Both the position numbers and the translations under genes were made by a program. The notes below the pieces were generated by a model that made no database searches, was not told the DNA's origin, and saw only the letters and a program-made list of their open reading frames with translations. A stretch of DNA of 64,000 nucleotides from assembly GCF_000833605.1 (NCBI RefSeq), contig NZ_JXTG01000003.1, positions 1 through 64,000 of the forward strand, read 5' to 3'. Source of the DNA: Anoxybacillus ayderensis (GTDB taxonomy: Bacteria > Bacillota > Bacilli > Bacillales > Anoxybacillaceae). Below are positions 25,101 through 34,654 of the stretch, piece after piece. The number at the start of each line of letters is the position of its first letter. Positions within the stretch are counted from its first letter, which is position 1.

Positions 25101-25769
25101 ATGGAAATCGAACGCATCAATGAATATACGTTAAAGCTATATATGTCGTACGGAGACATTGAAGAACGCGGATTTGATCGCGAAGAAATTTGGTACAATC
25201 GCGAACGAAGCGAAGAATTATTTTGGGAAATGATTGATGAAATTCATCAAGAAGCGGAACTTTATTTAGAAGGTCCTCTTTGGATTCAAGTGCATGCGCT
25301 TGAAAAAGGCATTGAAGTGCTCGTCACAAAAGCGCAAATTTCAAAAGACGGAACGAAATTAGAACTGCCAATTAACGATGAACGATTTAGAGACTTACCT
25401 GTCGATGAAAAAATCGAACAAATATTAGATCAACATTTTAACATCATTAAAGCAGCATCATCGGCAGCGCCTGAAAATCCGCTTCAGTTCGTCATCCGCT
25501 TTAAAAATATCGAAGACGTCATCGCCCTTGCTCATCGTCGCGATTTTTCAACATTAAACAATCGCCTATTCGCATTTGAAAACAACTATTATTTATACGT
25601 CGAATTTACAGAAGAAGATGCCGATCGCGACATTGACAATATGTTAAGCATATTGCTTGAATACGGGCAAGATTCCGAAATGACGATTCATCGTCTTGAA
25701 GAATACGGAAAAATCGTCATTGCACAACAAGCGCTAACGATGATCGCAAAACATTTTCCAAACGCATAA
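25101..25769 (+). CDS. mecA: Adaptor protein MecA
   Basis: A 222-residue adaptor with the N-terminal substrate domain MEIERINEYTLKLYMSYGDI, an acidic linker near 100-125, and the C-terminal ClpC-binding domain ending ALTMIAKHFPNA. MecA hands ComK, and other targets, to ClpCP. Start by homology and the GGGAGCTGAGG site; an in-frame ATG ten codons earlier would add MDNRRRELRN. Confidence 0.92.
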   Translation: MEIERINEYTLKLYMSYGDIEERGFDREEIWYNRERSEELFWEMIDEIHQEAELYLEGPLWIQVHALEKGIEVLVTKAQISKDGTKLELPINDERFRDLPVDEKIEQILDQHFNIIKAASSAAPENPLQFVIRFKNIEDVIALAHRRDFSTLNNRLFAFENNYYLYVEFTEEDADRDIDNMLSILLEYGQDSEMTIHRLEEYGKIVIAQQALTMIAKHFPNA

Positions 25770-25826
25770 CGCCGATTTCAATTGCTTGAAATCGGCTTTT
25801 TTTCCGTAAGGTTAGGTGAATGATAC

Positions 25827-27332
25827 ATGAGAAATGCTTTAAAGGTTGCACTATTTATCCTTGTTTTCATCGGCTTTTTAACGATCACGAAAGATTATTG
25901 GGAAGGCTGGCTGCTCGGAACGTTCAGCTTATTTGTCACCTTGTCCGTCATTTTTATTTCATTCGTCATCTTTTTAGAAAACCGCCATCCGACAAAAACG
26001 CTCACATGGCTCGTTTTGTTCGGCAGTTTTCCGCTCATCGGCTTTATTTTTTATTTGTTCTTCGGGCAAAATTATCGCAAGAAACGACTTTTCCGAAAAA
26101 AGGCGCTACTCGATGAGCAAACGTTTCGCAAACTCGAAACAAATCGTGCTGATCATGAACGAAAACTGTATATGAAACCCCATCAACAACCGTTGTTACA
26201 GCTCGCGAAACGGTTGACGAAAGAGTCGATTTCAACGGCGACAAAAACACGAGTGTTAACGAATGGAGAAGAAACGTTTGCCGCCATTTTTGCAGAATTA
26301 GAAAAAGCGGAACACCACATTCATCTTGAATATTACATCGTGCGCGATGATGACATCGGCCAGCGCTTGAAGCACATATTAATCCATAAAGCAAAAAAAG
26401 GGGTACACGTCCGCTTTTTGTACGATGCTGTCGGAAGTTGGAAACTATCGAAAACGTACATACAGGAAATGCGCGAAGCAGGCGTCGATATGATTCCTTT
26501 CTCTCCTGTTCGCTTGCCGTTTTTAAACAATACGATCAACTTCCGCAACCATCGCAAAATTATCGTCATTGATGGAAAAATCGGTTTTGTCGGCGGGTTA
26601 AATATTGGCGATGAATATTTAGGGAAAAACGAATATTTTGGCTTTTGGCGCGATACGCATTTACTCGTCTATGGTGAAGCGGTTCGCACGTTACAACTCA
26701 TTTTTTTGCAAGATTGGTATTACATGACAGGGCAACAATTATTGACGCTTAACTATTTAAACGCTCCAACCGTTGATGAGGCACTCGGAGGCGTCCAACT
26801 TGTCGCTGGTGGACCGGATACGAAGTGGGAAGTCATTAAACATTTATTTTTTGCGATGATTACATCGGCTCAGCGTTCCATTTGGATCGCCTCTCCGTAT
26901 TTTATTCCAGATGAAGATATTTTCACGGCGCTCAAAGTCGCTGCATTAAGCGGCATCGACGTCCGGCTTCTTGTGCCGAAGCGACCCGATAAAAAAATTG
27001 TGTTTTACGCTTCCCGCTCTTATTTTCCAGAATTATTAGAGGCAGGAGCGACCATTTACGAATACGAAAAAGGGTTTATGCACAGCAAAATTATTGTCGT
27101 AGACGGGGAACTTGCTTCGATCGGCACAGCGAATATGGATATGCGCAGCTTTCATTTAAACTTTGAGGTGAACGCGTTTTTATATCAAACGCCAAGCGTA
27201 CAAAAGCTAGTCGATGACTTTATCGATGACTTCCATCACTCAACCAAAATAAATATGAAACAATTTCAGCAGCGTCCGCTTTGGATGCGCATCGCGGAGT
27301 CAACTGCCCGTCTTCTTTCTCCATTACTATAA
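25827..27332 (+). CDS. cls: Cardiolipin synthase
   Basis: A 501-residue phospholipase-D-family enzyme that joins two phosphatidylglycerols to cardiolipin at the membrane. Two N-terminal spans (about 5-22 and 30-50), the NRHPTKTLTWLVLF segment, then HKD motifs near residues 241 (HRKIIVID) and 418 (HSKIIVVD), each followed by G-x-x-N. About 58 bases downstream of mecA. Confidence 0.93.
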   Translation: MRNALKVALFILVFIGFLTITKDYWEGWLLGTFSLFVTLSVIFISFVIFLENRHPTKTLTWLVLFGSFPLIGFIFYLFFGQNYRKKRLFRKKALLDEQTFRKLETNRADHERKLYMKPHQQPLLQLAKRLTKESISTATKTRVLTNGEETFAAIFAELEKAEHHIHLEYYIVRDDDIGQRLKHILIHKAKKGVHVRFLYDAVGSWKLSKTYIQEMREAGVDMIPFSPVRLPFLNNTINFRNHRKIIVIDGKIGFVGGLNIGDEYLGKNEYFGFWRDTHLLVYGEAVRTLQLIFLQDWYYMTGQQLLTLNYLNAPTVDEALGGVQLVAGGPDTKWEVIKHLFFAMITSAQRSIWIASPYFIPDEDIFTALKVAALSGIDVRLLVPKRPDKKIVFYASRSYFPELLEAGATIYEYEKGFMHSKIIVVDGELASIGTANMDMRSFHLNFEVNAFLYQTPSVQKLVDDFIDDFHHSTKINMKQFQQRPLWMRIAESTARLLSPLL

Positions 27333-27364
27333 AAGGCTTAGCGTGTATGTTACGCTAAGCCTTT
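27332..27364. terminator. Bidirectional hairpin between cls and spx
   Basis: AAAGGCTTAGCGT and ACGCTAAGCCTTT are perfect 13-bp complements, starting at the cls stop and running into the end of spx. The T-run is short on both sides. Confidence 0.65.
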
Positions 27365-27760
27365 GCTGTTGACGAGCTGTTGTGCTTGACGCAATTGATA
27401 CGTGCGCACTTTTCTCGGTAAAAAGCGGCGAATTTCATCTTCGTTGTATCCAACTTGCAGACGCTTTTCGTCCATAATGATCGGACGGCGCAACAATCCT
27501 GGATGTTGGCGAATAATTTCATACAAATCTTGTAACGGCAACGAGTCGACTTGAATGTTTAGCTTTTGAAAAATTTTTGATCTTGTTGAAATAATTTCGT
27601 CCGTTCCGTTTTCTGTCATGCGCAAAATGCCTTTAATTTCTTCAATCGTTAACGGCTCCGCGAAAATGTTGCGCTCTTTATACGGAATGTGATGCTCTTC
27701 TAACCATGCTTTCGCTTTTCGGCAAGACGTACAACTTGGCGATGAATACACGATAACCAT
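27350..27760 (-). CDS. spx: Redox-sensing regulator Spx
   Basis: A 136-residue ArsC-fold protein that binds the C-terminal domain of the RNA polymerase alpha subunit and switches on thiol-stress genes. The redox switch is Cys10-x-x-Cys13 ([10 protein letters not shown]). [20 protein letters not shown] is typical of Spx/YjbD. ATG 27760 has GGGAG at suitable spacing. Its proteolytic adaptor spxH is nearby. Confidence 0.95.
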   Translation of the reverse strand: MVIVYSSPSCTSCRKAKAWLEEHHIPYKERNIFAEPLTIEEIKGILRMTENGTDEIISTRSKIFQKLNIQVDSLPLQDLYEIIRQHPGLLRRPIIMDEKRLQVGYNEDEIRRFLPRKVRTYQLRQAQQLVNSKGLA

Positions 27761-28008
27761 ATATATCACTCCCTTAAAAATGGGTTGCTGGAATACATTT
27801 CTGTATTAAAACACATCTTATTTTAAAATGACTTTAAAAAACTCTACAACGTACATTATACAACAAAAAAGTTTAGAAAGATACACCTTTTTTAACTTCC
27901 ACACATATTTATACGCTTGTCCAATACGAACGGTTTCATTTTTCGTTGCTTTCATTTGAAATTTTCTCTACAATAAAAATAGACATGGCAAACAAAGGGG
28001 GAAATGAC

Positions 28009-28200
28009 ATGGCACAATTTTTTATCGACTTTACGATTGTTGCCATTTTAGTCATCGGTATCACCGCACTTATGGGCGTCATTTTAAACGGCATCGGTGA
28101 AAACATATTTGGCGGACAGAAAAAGCGGCTACATACAGCGATGAGCGAACATATTCAAACCGGCTGGAAAACAGTTGGCGGGAAAAAAGCTTCGAGATAA
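28009..28200 (+). CDS. Single-span small protein, 63 aa
   Basis: Starts MAQFFIDFTIVAILVIGITA; one span at about residues 5-30 followed by GIGENIFGGQKKRLHTAMSE and a basic tail. AAAGGGGG precedes ATG 28009. Lies between spx and the opp operon with its own terminator. The 248 bases upstream (27761-28008) hold no other gene. Not recognised. Confidence 0.65.
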   Translation: MAQFFIDFTIVAILVIGITALMGVILNGIGENIFGGQKKRLHTAMSEHIQTGWKTVGGKKASR

Positions 28201-28217
28201 TCTCGGAGCTTTTTTTA
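28188..28217 (+). terminator. Terminator after the 63-aa gene
   Basis: AGCTTCGAGA and TCTCGGAGCT pair around the stop codon and are followed by seven T. Confidence 0.75.
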
Positions 28218-28271
28218 AAAACAAAATAGTCAAACGAATCAAAATATTGTATAATTCTTTAGTACAGCAAA

Positions 28272-28305
28272 TGAAAAAAGCTAATCTCTCGAACGAGAGA
28301 TTAGC
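28272..28305 (-). terminator. opp operon terminator
   Basis: GCTAATCTCTC and GAGAGATTAGC form a perfect 11-bp stem overlapping the oppF stop, followed by six T on the minus strand. Confidence 0.85.
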
Positions 28306-29228
28306 TGTGCATCGCTTTATATTTTTCATACTCTGCTTCTGAGCAGTAGACGAAATGACCTGGCGTAATTTCGCGCATGCGCACGTCTTCGCCTTCTTTA
28401 TAGTTATGTTGCGACGGATCGTAAATAATACGTTTACGCGTCCGCTCTGTTTCTGGATCTGGATGCGGGATCGCAGATAAAAGCGACTTCGTATACGGAT
28501 GAATCGGGTTGCGATACAATTCTTCCGCATCGGCAAGCTCAACCATTTTCCCGAAATACATGACGCCAATTCGGTCGCTAATGTATTTTACCATCGACAA
28601 GTCGTGGGCGATAAATAAATACGTCAATCCTTTTTCGCGTTGCAACTTTTTCATTAAGTTGACAACTTGCGCTTGAATCGATACGTCTAACGCGGAAATA
28701 GGCTCATCGGCAATAATAAACTCTGGTTCAACCGCAAGCGCGCGCAATGCCGATCCGCTGACGCTGACCGCCTGAAAACTCATGCGGATAACGGTTCGCA
28801 TGTTCACGGTTTAATCCGACCGTCTCAAGCAGTTCATATACGCGGTTCATGCGCTCTTCTTTCGACGACGCTAAGCCGTGAATATCGATTCCTTCCGCAA
28901 TAATATCCGCAACAGTCATCCGCGGGTTCAATGACGCATACGGATCTTGGAAAATCATTTGCATTTTCCGTTTTAATTCTTTCGCTTCTTTCGCTGATTT
29001 TTTCCGATGCACGCTTAATCCGTTAAACAACACTTCGCCGCCTGTGGCTTCATATAATCCAATAATTGTGCGTCCTGTCGTTGACTTTCCGCAACCCGAC
29101 TCACCGACGAGACCGAGCGTTTCTCCTTTATAAATATCGAACGTGACATCGTCAACAGCTTTAACGACTTGACCTTTCCCGACTTTAAAATATTGTTTTA
29201 AGTTTTTCACTTCAACGAGTTTGTTCAT
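28301..29228 (-). pseudogene. oppF: oppF, oligopeptide transport ATPase, with a frameshift
   Basis: The first frame (29228 to 28728) encodes the Opp ATPase start with Walker A GESGCGKST and the signature [14 protein letters not shown], then stops. A second frame, ending at 28301, carries on exactly from there with [18 protein letters not shown] (Walker B), the H-loop [11 protein letters not shown] and the C-terminal OPP domain. The break is at a GC tract, 28738-28745: four GC units where five would restore one 309-codon frame. It could be a real mutation, a phase-variable tract or a sequencing error. If real, the ATPase dimer OppD/OppF would lose a subunit. Confidence 0.85.
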
Positions 29229-30283
29229 CGCTTCTCCCCTCCTCGATCTTTCGTTAATGCTTCGAACTTTTTCATCCGTTCACGAACGACTTTCGGAGGT
29301 TCGACTTTCGGTGCGTTCGGGTGAAGCAACCATGTCGCGGCATAGTGCGTATCAGACACTTGAAACATCGGCGGCTCCATTTCGTAATCAATTTTTAACG
29401 CATATGCATTACGAGGCGCAAACGCATCTCCTTTTGGCGGATTTAATAAATCTGGAGGCGTTCCCGGAATTGAGTACAATTCCTCGTCACCGTGTTCTAA
29501 GCTTGGCATTGATGCAAGTAGCCCCCATGTATACGGATGTTTCGGATTGTAGAAAATTTCATCGACTGTTCCTTTCTCTACAATTTTCCCGGCATACATG
29601 ACCGCAACACGATCCGCCACATTTGCGACAACACCTAAATCGTGCGTAATGAAAATAATCGACGTTCCCGTCTTTTTCTGAATGTCTTTAATGAGCTCTA
29701 AAATTTGTGCTTGAATCGTCACGTCTAGCGCAGTTGTCGGCTCGTCCGCAATTAACACTTTCGGATTGCACGCGAGCGCGATCGCAATGACGATCCGTTG
29801 ACGCATACCGCCTGATAATTGATGCGGATATTGTTTAAAACGAAGCGCTGGCTCTTTAATGCCAACAAGGTCAAGCAATTCAATGGCGCGCGCTTTCGCT
29901 TCTGCTTTGGACATTTGTTGATGTTTTAACAATACTTCTGTAATTTGTTTTCCGATCGTCATCGTTGGGTTTAACGCTGTCATCGGGTCTTGGAAAATCA
30001 TTGAAATTTCTGCTCCGCGCACCCGTTGCATTTCTTTTTCCGACAGCTTTGTCAAATCGCGACCTTCTAATAAAATTTGACCTTGCTTAATGCGCGCTGG
30101 TGGCATCGGAAGTAGACGCATAAGCGCTTTTGACGTCACCGATTTTCCTGAACCAGACTCCCCAACGATCGCAAGCGTTTCTCCTTTGTACAAGTCAAAC
30201 GATACACCGCGTACAGCTTGTACTTCCCCACCGTACACATCAAACGAAATATGCAAATCTTTTACCTCTAGTACCTTTTCCAT
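29225..30283 (-). CDS. oppD: Oligopeptide ABC transporter ATPase OppD
   Basis: A 352-residue ATPase: Walker A GESGSGKSV, signature LSGGMRQRI, Walker B LIADEPTTALD, H-loop FITHDLGVVANV, and the C-terminal oligopeptide-transporter domain with the peptide-family Cys-less GTPPDLLNPPKGDAFAPRN. It powers peptide import with OppF. Overlaps the oppF start by four bases. Complete and intact, unlike oppF. Confidence 0.94.
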   Translation of the reverse strand: MEKVLEVKDLHISFDVYGGEVQAVRGVSFDLYKGETLAIVGESGSGKSVTSKALMRLLPMPPARIKQGQILLEGRDLTKLSEKEMQRVRGAEISMIFQDPMTALNPTMTIGKQITEVLLKHQQMSKAEAKARAIELLDLVGIKEPALRFKQYPHQLSGGMRQRIVIAIALACNPKVLIADEPTTALDVTIQAQILELIKDIQKKTGTSIIFITHDLGVVANVADRVAVMYAGKIVEKGTVDEIFYNPKHPYTWGLLASMPSLEHGDEELYSIPGTPPDLLNPPKGDAFAPRNAYALKIDYEMEPPMFQVSDTHYAATWLLHPNAPKVEPPKVVRERMKKFEALTKDRGGEKR

Positions 30284-30303
30284 TGTTCCACCCCTTTCAT
30301 CCG

Positions 30304-31317
30304 TTATTTACGCATTTTCGGATCAAGCGCATCGCGCAAACCGTCCGCTAATAAGTTAAAGCTTAAAATGAGCAAGCTGATCACAAACGCTGGAATCATC
30401 ATAAGATGAGGGTACGTTTGGATCGATTTATAGCCATCATTAACGAGTGAACCGAGCGACGCTTCAGGAGGACGAATACCAAGTCCGATGAAACTTAAAA
30501 ACGCCTCTGTAAAAATCGCACTCGGAATCGTAAACATCGTTGTAATAATAATTGGTCCGATGACGTTCGGAAGTAAATGTTTTCCGATAATACGTGCATC
30601 AGATGCTCCGAGCGTACGCGCTGCTAAAACGTATTCCATATTTTTTAGCTTTAAAATTTGTCCGCGCACAATACGTGCCATCGTGACCCAACCGGTGATG
30701 ACCATCGCCATCGTAATCGAAATAATTCCCGGCTCAAATACGAGAATAAATAAGATGACAACAATTAAGTTTGGAATACCGACGAGCACTTCAATAATAC
30801 GCTGCATGACGTTATCGACACGACCGCCGTAAAATCCTGAGACGCCACCGTAAATAATTCCAATTAATAAGTCAATCGCTGCTGCTAATACACCGATATA
30901 TAACGAAATGCGGGCACCGTACCATGTCCGTGTCCATAAGTCGCGACCGAGGTCGTCTGTACCGAACCAATAATATTCTTTTACCCCACGTTTTTCGTAC
31001 ACATCAATGCCGTTCATATCTTTTCCGTTAAACGGAAGCCAGTCTATATGTTCTAACACCGGAATGCGCGGTGGTAATTTCGCGTGTTGTATTTTTTGGT
31101 CTTTATACGTATGCTCACTCATCATTGGTGCAAAAATGGCCATGAGTGCAATAATAATAATCATCACTAATCCAAAGACAGCACCTTTATTTTTTCTTAA
31201 TCGAATCCAAGCGTCTTGTAAAAACGTTAAGCTTGGACGATTAATTTTTTCCATATCACCTTGACGTTCTGTCGCTAGCTCAAACAACTCAGGAGATAAT
31301 TGCTTTTCATTCATCAT
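30304..31317 (-). CDS. oppC: Oligopeptide permease subunit OppC
   Basis: A 337-residue membrane protein with six predicted spans. It has the OppC N-terminal domain (FLQDAWIRLRKNKGAVFGLV), an extracytosolic loop with WFGTDDLGRDLWTRTWYGAR, and the EAA loop AARTLGASDARIIGKHLLPN that contacts the ATPases. Start ATG 31317 overlaps oppB; a second ATG follows. Confidence 0.94.
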   Translation of the reverse strand: MMNEKQLSPELFELATERQGDMEKINRPSLTFLQDAWIRLRKNKGAVFGLVMIIIIALMAIFAPMMSEHTYKDQKIQHAKLPPRIPVLEHIDWLPFNGKDMNGIDVYEKRGVKEYYWFGTDDLGRDLWTRTWYGARISLYIGVLAAAIDLLIGIIYGGVSGFYGGRVDNVMQRIIEVLVGIPNLIVVILFILVFEPGIISITMAMVITGWVTMARIVRGQILKLKNMEYVLAARTLGASDARIIGKHLLPNVIGPIIITTMFTIPSAIFTEAFLSFIGLGIRPPEASLGSLVNDGYKSIQTYPHLMMIPAFVISLLILSFNLLADGLRDALDPKMRK

Positions 31318-32243
31318 TTTTTCCCTCCCGCTAAACGAATTCGCGGATCAATTAAGCCGTAAAGCAAGTCCACAATAAAAATAACAAAAATAAATAACGC
31401 ACTATAGAAAATGGTCGTGCCCATAATGACTGGATAGTCATTTAAGTTAATGGAACGAACGAACTGCTCCCCTAATCCAGGAACCGCAAAAATTTGCTCA
31501 ATCACAAGCGTTCCTGTCATTAAGTTTACAGCCATCGGGCCGAGAATTGTAATAATTGGAATCATTGCATTTCGCAATCCATGTTTAAAAATGACGCCAA
31601 AGCCGCTAATTCCTTTTGCACGCGCTGTTAAAATATAGTCCGAACCGAGCACTTCTAACATTTCTGTACGCATAAAGCGCGCGATGCTCGCGATAACGAA
31701 TACCGACAACGCTAGCGTCGGCATAATGGTATACTCAAATCCTTCCCAAAACGCAACAGGAAGTAATTTTAATTTTACACCGATGTAATATTGCAACAAT
31801 CCACCGAATACAAATGATGGAATGGAAATACCTAAAACAGCTAACACCGTTGCTCCATAGTCAATCGCTGTATTGTGACGAACAGCAGCAATCACACCGA
31901 GCAAAATGCCGACAATTGTTCCGAATACAAGCGCTTGAAAACCAAGTTGCGCAGATGGACCAATACGATCAGCAATGAGTGTGGAAACTGGGCGATTGTC
32001 ATATTGGAACGAAACCCCTAAATCACCTTTTGCCAAATTGCCTAAATAACGAACGTATTGAACTGGAATTGGATCATTTAATCCGTACTTATCTAAAATA
32101 ATTTTTTGTTGCTCTGGCGTTAACTTCTCTTGATTTTGCAGAGGGGAACCAGGGAGAAGCTTCATTAAAAAGAACGTTGCTGTTGCAATAATGAATAGTG
32201 TAATTAACATATAAATAAAACGTTGCAACGTATAACGTGCCAT
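31314..32243 (-). CDS. oppB: Oligopeptide permease subunit OppB
   Basis: A 309-residue membrane protein starting MARYTLQRFIYMLITLFIIA, with the OppB periplasmic-side domain (PGSPLQNQEKLTPEQQKIIL) and the EAA loop ARAKGISGFGVIFKHGLRNA. ATG 32243 has AGGAGG eight bases upstream; the longer frame begins at an unsuitable GTG. First of the four genes after the oppA hairpin. Confidence 0.94.
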   Translation of the reverse strand: MARYTLQRFIYMLITLFIIATATFFLMKLLPGSPLQNQEKLTPEQQKIILDKYGLNDPIPVQYVRYLGNLAKGDLGVSFQYDNRPVSTLIADRIGPSAQLGFQALVFGTIVGILLGVIAAVRHNTAIDYGATVLAVLGISIPSFVFGGLLQYYIGVKLKLLPVAFWEGFEYTIMPTLALSVFVIASIARFMRTEMLEVLGSDYILTARAKGISGFGVIFKHGLRNAMIPIITILGPMAVNLMTGTLVIEQIFAVPGLGEQFVRSINLNDYPVIMGTTIFYSALFIFVIFIVDLLYGLIDPRIRLAGGKK

Positions 32244-32303
32244 ATCGCACACCTCCTTACAAAATTAAAAACTTTTTGAAATTTTTTTGACTAGCAGGCA
32301 AAA

Positions 32304-32336
32304 GGAGAGTATATGCTCATCGCACATATACTCTCC
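32304..32336 (-). terminator. Hairpin between oppA and oppB
   Basis: GGAGAGTATATG and CATATACTCTCC form a 12-bp stem right after oppA with only TTTT after it. It probably stops part of the transcripts and protects the oppA message, giving more binding protein than permease. Confidence 0.65.
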
Positions 32337-32347
32337 TTTCTTTTCGA

Positions 32348-34000
32348 TTACTCGATATAAGCCCACTTGTAGCTGTTGTCTGCACCGAATGAATGATCAA
32401 CGACGCCTTTTACGTATTCACGCTCTAAGTACGCTGAACCACGTTGGTACATTGGCGCGATAACTGCCTCATCTAACAAGATTTTCTCAGCTTTTAACAT
32501 CGCATCCCAACGAGCTTGTAAGTCAGAAAGAAGCGTTGTTTTCGCATCTTGTACAAGTTTGTCGTACTCAACATTTGACCAACCTGTTTCGTTGTGAGCA
32601 CCGTTTGTGACAAACATGTCGATGAATGTCATTGCGTCTTTATAGTCTGGACCCCAACCACCAAATGATAACTCATATTGCATTTTGCTTTCAAGTTCAA
32701 GTTTTTGCTTAAATGGTTGTTGTTTAATATTCACTGTTAAACCTGGTAAGTTTGTTTCTAACTGCGCTTTCACATACTCACTAATTTTCTTCGCTACTTC
32801 AGTATCTGTATTTAACAACTCAAGCGTTACTTTGTCTTTGCCAAGCTCTTTTTTCGCTTGTTCCCAATATTTTTTCGCTTCTTCAGCGTTAAATGTGACT
32901 AAGTCGCCATTTTCTTCACGGAAGTCTTTTCCGTTCGGTCCTTTAACAAATCCTTCTGGAACGAAGTAGTTTGCTGCTTTTGAACCGTTATTTAAAATTG
33001 TTGCAACCATCGCTTCTTTGTCGATCGCCATCGCAATCGCTTTACGAGCGTTTACGTTTTTCAACACTTCGTTCTTTTGGTTCATACGAATGAAGAACAT
33101 TACAGGCTCTGATTTTGTTTTAAAGTTTTTGTCGCTTTTATATTTGTCAACAAACTCAGCGCTTAAACCTGTGCGGTCTGCTTTGTTTGTTTCATATAAG
33201 TTTACAGCTGTCGCAACGTCTTTCACGATGTTGAAGTTAATTGTTTCAAGCTTTACAGTTTGTGCATCCCAATATTGTTCGTTTTTCTTTAATTGGAAGC
33301 TTTGTTCATGTTTCCACTCGCTTAATACGAACGGACCATTGTAAATTGTTGTGTTTGCTTCAAGACCGTATTTGTCCCCTTGTTCTTTTACAAACTTTTC
33401 GTTTTGTGGATAGAATGTTGGGAACGCTAATAAGCTTAAGAAATATGGAATTGGGTTTTTCAATTCAACTTGTAACGTTTTGTCGTCAATTGCTTTGACA
33501 CCTAATTGGTCAACAGGTACTTTTCCTGTGTTTACTTCTTCAGCGTTTTTAATGTCGTACATAATGTACGCATACTCAGAACCTGTGTTTGGATCAAGCG
33601 CTTTTCTCCAAGCAAATACGAAATCGTTTGCCGTCACAGGATCTCCGTTTGACCATTTTGCATCGCGAAGCTTGAATGTGTACACTTTTCCATCTTCGCT
33701 TACTTCGTAGCTTTCAGCCATTCCTGGCGTAGGCTCGTCGTTTTGGTCTAAACGGTATAACCCTTCAAATACGTTGTTCATGACGCGGAATGACACGCTG
33801 TCAGTCGCTAACGTAGAGTCTAATGAAGGAATTTCAGCGCTCTCAAGCAAGTTTAATACTTGCTCTTTTGCCGGCGCTTCTTGCGCTGGCTTTTCGCCTT
33901 CATTGGCAGTCTTGTCCTCTTCTTTTTTGCCGCCACACGCTGCTAAAAACGTGGACAAAGCAAGAAGAAGAGCGAAAAAGATAGATAACTTTTTCTTCAT
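32348..34000 (-). CDS. oppA: Oligopeptide-binding lipoprotein OppA
   Basis: A 550-residue solute-binding protein with a lipoprotein signal MKKKLSIFFALLLALSTFLAAC (lipid on Cys22), a charged linker, and the SBP family-5 fold: WSNGDPVTANDFVFAWRKAL, then GPFVLSEWKHEQSFQLKKNE. It captures peptides outside the membrane for OppBCDF. In B. subtilis the system also imports signalling peptides needed for competence and sporulation. Confidence 0.94.
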   Translation of the reverse strand: MKKKLSIFFALLLALSTFLAACGGKKEEDKTANEGEKPAQEAPAKEQVLNLLESAEIPSLDSTLATDSVSFRVMNNVFEGLYRLDQNDEPTPGMAESYEVSEDGKVYTFKLRDAKWSNGDPVTANDFVFAWRKALDPNTGSEYAYIMYDIKNAEEVNTGKVPVDQLGVKAIDDKTLQVELKNPIPYFLSLLAFPTFYPQNEKFVKEQGDKYGLEANTTIYNGPFVLSEWKHEQSFQLKKNEQYWDAQTVKLETINFNIVKDVATAVNLYETNKADRTGLSAEFVDKYKSDKNFKTKSEPVMFFIRMNQKNEVLKNVNARKAIAMAIDKEAMVATILNNGSKAANYFVPEGFVKGPNGKDFREENGDLVTFNAEEAKKYWEQAKKELGKDKVTLELLNTDTEVAKKISEYVKAQLETNLPGLTVNIKQQPFKQKLELESKMQYELSFGGWGPDYKDAMTFIDMFVTNGAHNETGWSNVEYDKLVQDAKTTLLSDLQARWDAMLKAEKILLDEAVIAPMYQRGSAYLEREYVKGVVDHSFGADNSYKWAYIE

Positions 34001-34038
34001 GCGAGTTTCCCCCTCATCTGTTTATTGTATTTATTTCC

Positions 34039-34060
34039 ATCTTCTGATTTATCAGAAGAT
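34039..34060 (-). promoter_or_regulatory. Perfect hairpin in the oppA leader
   Basis: ATCTTCTGAT and ATCAGAAGAT pair in the oppA 5' leader, about 16-37 bases after the -10 box. A 5' stem of this kind often stabilises messages; there is no T-run after it. Confidence 0.5.
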
Positions 34061-34075
34061 TTGAAACACAAGGAC

Positions 34076-34104
34076 ATTATATAACGAATTAATATATTTG
34101 AAAA
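34076..34104 (-). promoter_or_regulatory. oppA promoter
   Basis: Minus-strand TTTTCA (34099-34104) and TATAAT (34076-34081) with 17 bases between. The surrounding 34105-34230 is very AT-rich and holds no gene. Confidence 0.6.
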
Positions 34105-34283
34105 GATTTTTTAAAAACTTTTTTTAAATTTTCTAACATTTTAACTAAGTGTAAGGTTTTTTAACATATGTGATAAAATCAGCTTGATGACTATTTTATT
34201 TGTTTTTTATTCGTTTGTAAATAGAAAATTTACACTTTTTTTAGTATAATACTTCACAGCGATTAAGCGCGAAAGGTGGATGA

Positions 34284-34616
34284 ATGGTGAAAAAAGCAGT
34301 CGTGACAAGCTTTCTCGTATTTTTCATTGCGCTAACGGTTGCACTTTTTTCAAGCAATTGGTGGCTCACATTTATTAATATTTCTTTTTATATCGCTCAA
34401 CCTCTTGTTATTATTGGCGGATTTCGGTTCATATATGAAAAAGGTTTTTTTGATGTGACGATTTCTAGTTTTAAACGATTGTTTCGTCCCCCTGTTGAAA
34501 TTGATGATGAAAATGAGCAAGAAAACGATGAAGAGAAAAAACAGTGGGGAGCACCATTTTTCTTTGCTGGTTTGATCATTACATTGCTCACGCTCATTTT
34601 TTCGTACGTTCGTTGA
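34284..34616 (+). CDS. Small membrane protein, DUF3899-like, 110 aa
   Basis: Three hydrophobic segments (about 6-24, 28-46 and 90-108) flank an acidic loop, EIDDENEQENDEEKKQ. The LFSSNWW...NISFYIAQPLVIIGGF pattern fits the DUF3899 family as I recall it. ATG 34284 follows AAAGGTGG. Its function is unknown. Confidence 0.6.
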   Translation: MVKKAVVTSFLVFFIALTVALFSSNWWLTFINISFYIAQPLVIIGGFRFIYEKGFFDVTISSFKRLFRPPVEIDDENEQENDEEKKQWGAPFFFAGLIITLLTLIFSYVR

Positions 34617-34641
34617 CAATAAAAAACAAATATTATAAAAT
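34613..34641 (+). promoter_or_regulatory. Promoter of the trpS T-box transcript
   Basis: TTGACA (34613-34618) and TAAAAT (34636-34641) are 17 bases apart; TTGACA overlaps the stop codon of the previous gene. Confidence 0.65.
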
Positions 34642-34654
34642 GTCTAGAAAAAAC

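Noticed and set aside
27761-28008. Search for a gene in the gap upstream of the 63-aa protein
   Set aside because: Only short frames without ribosome sites; AT-rich promoter-like sequence.
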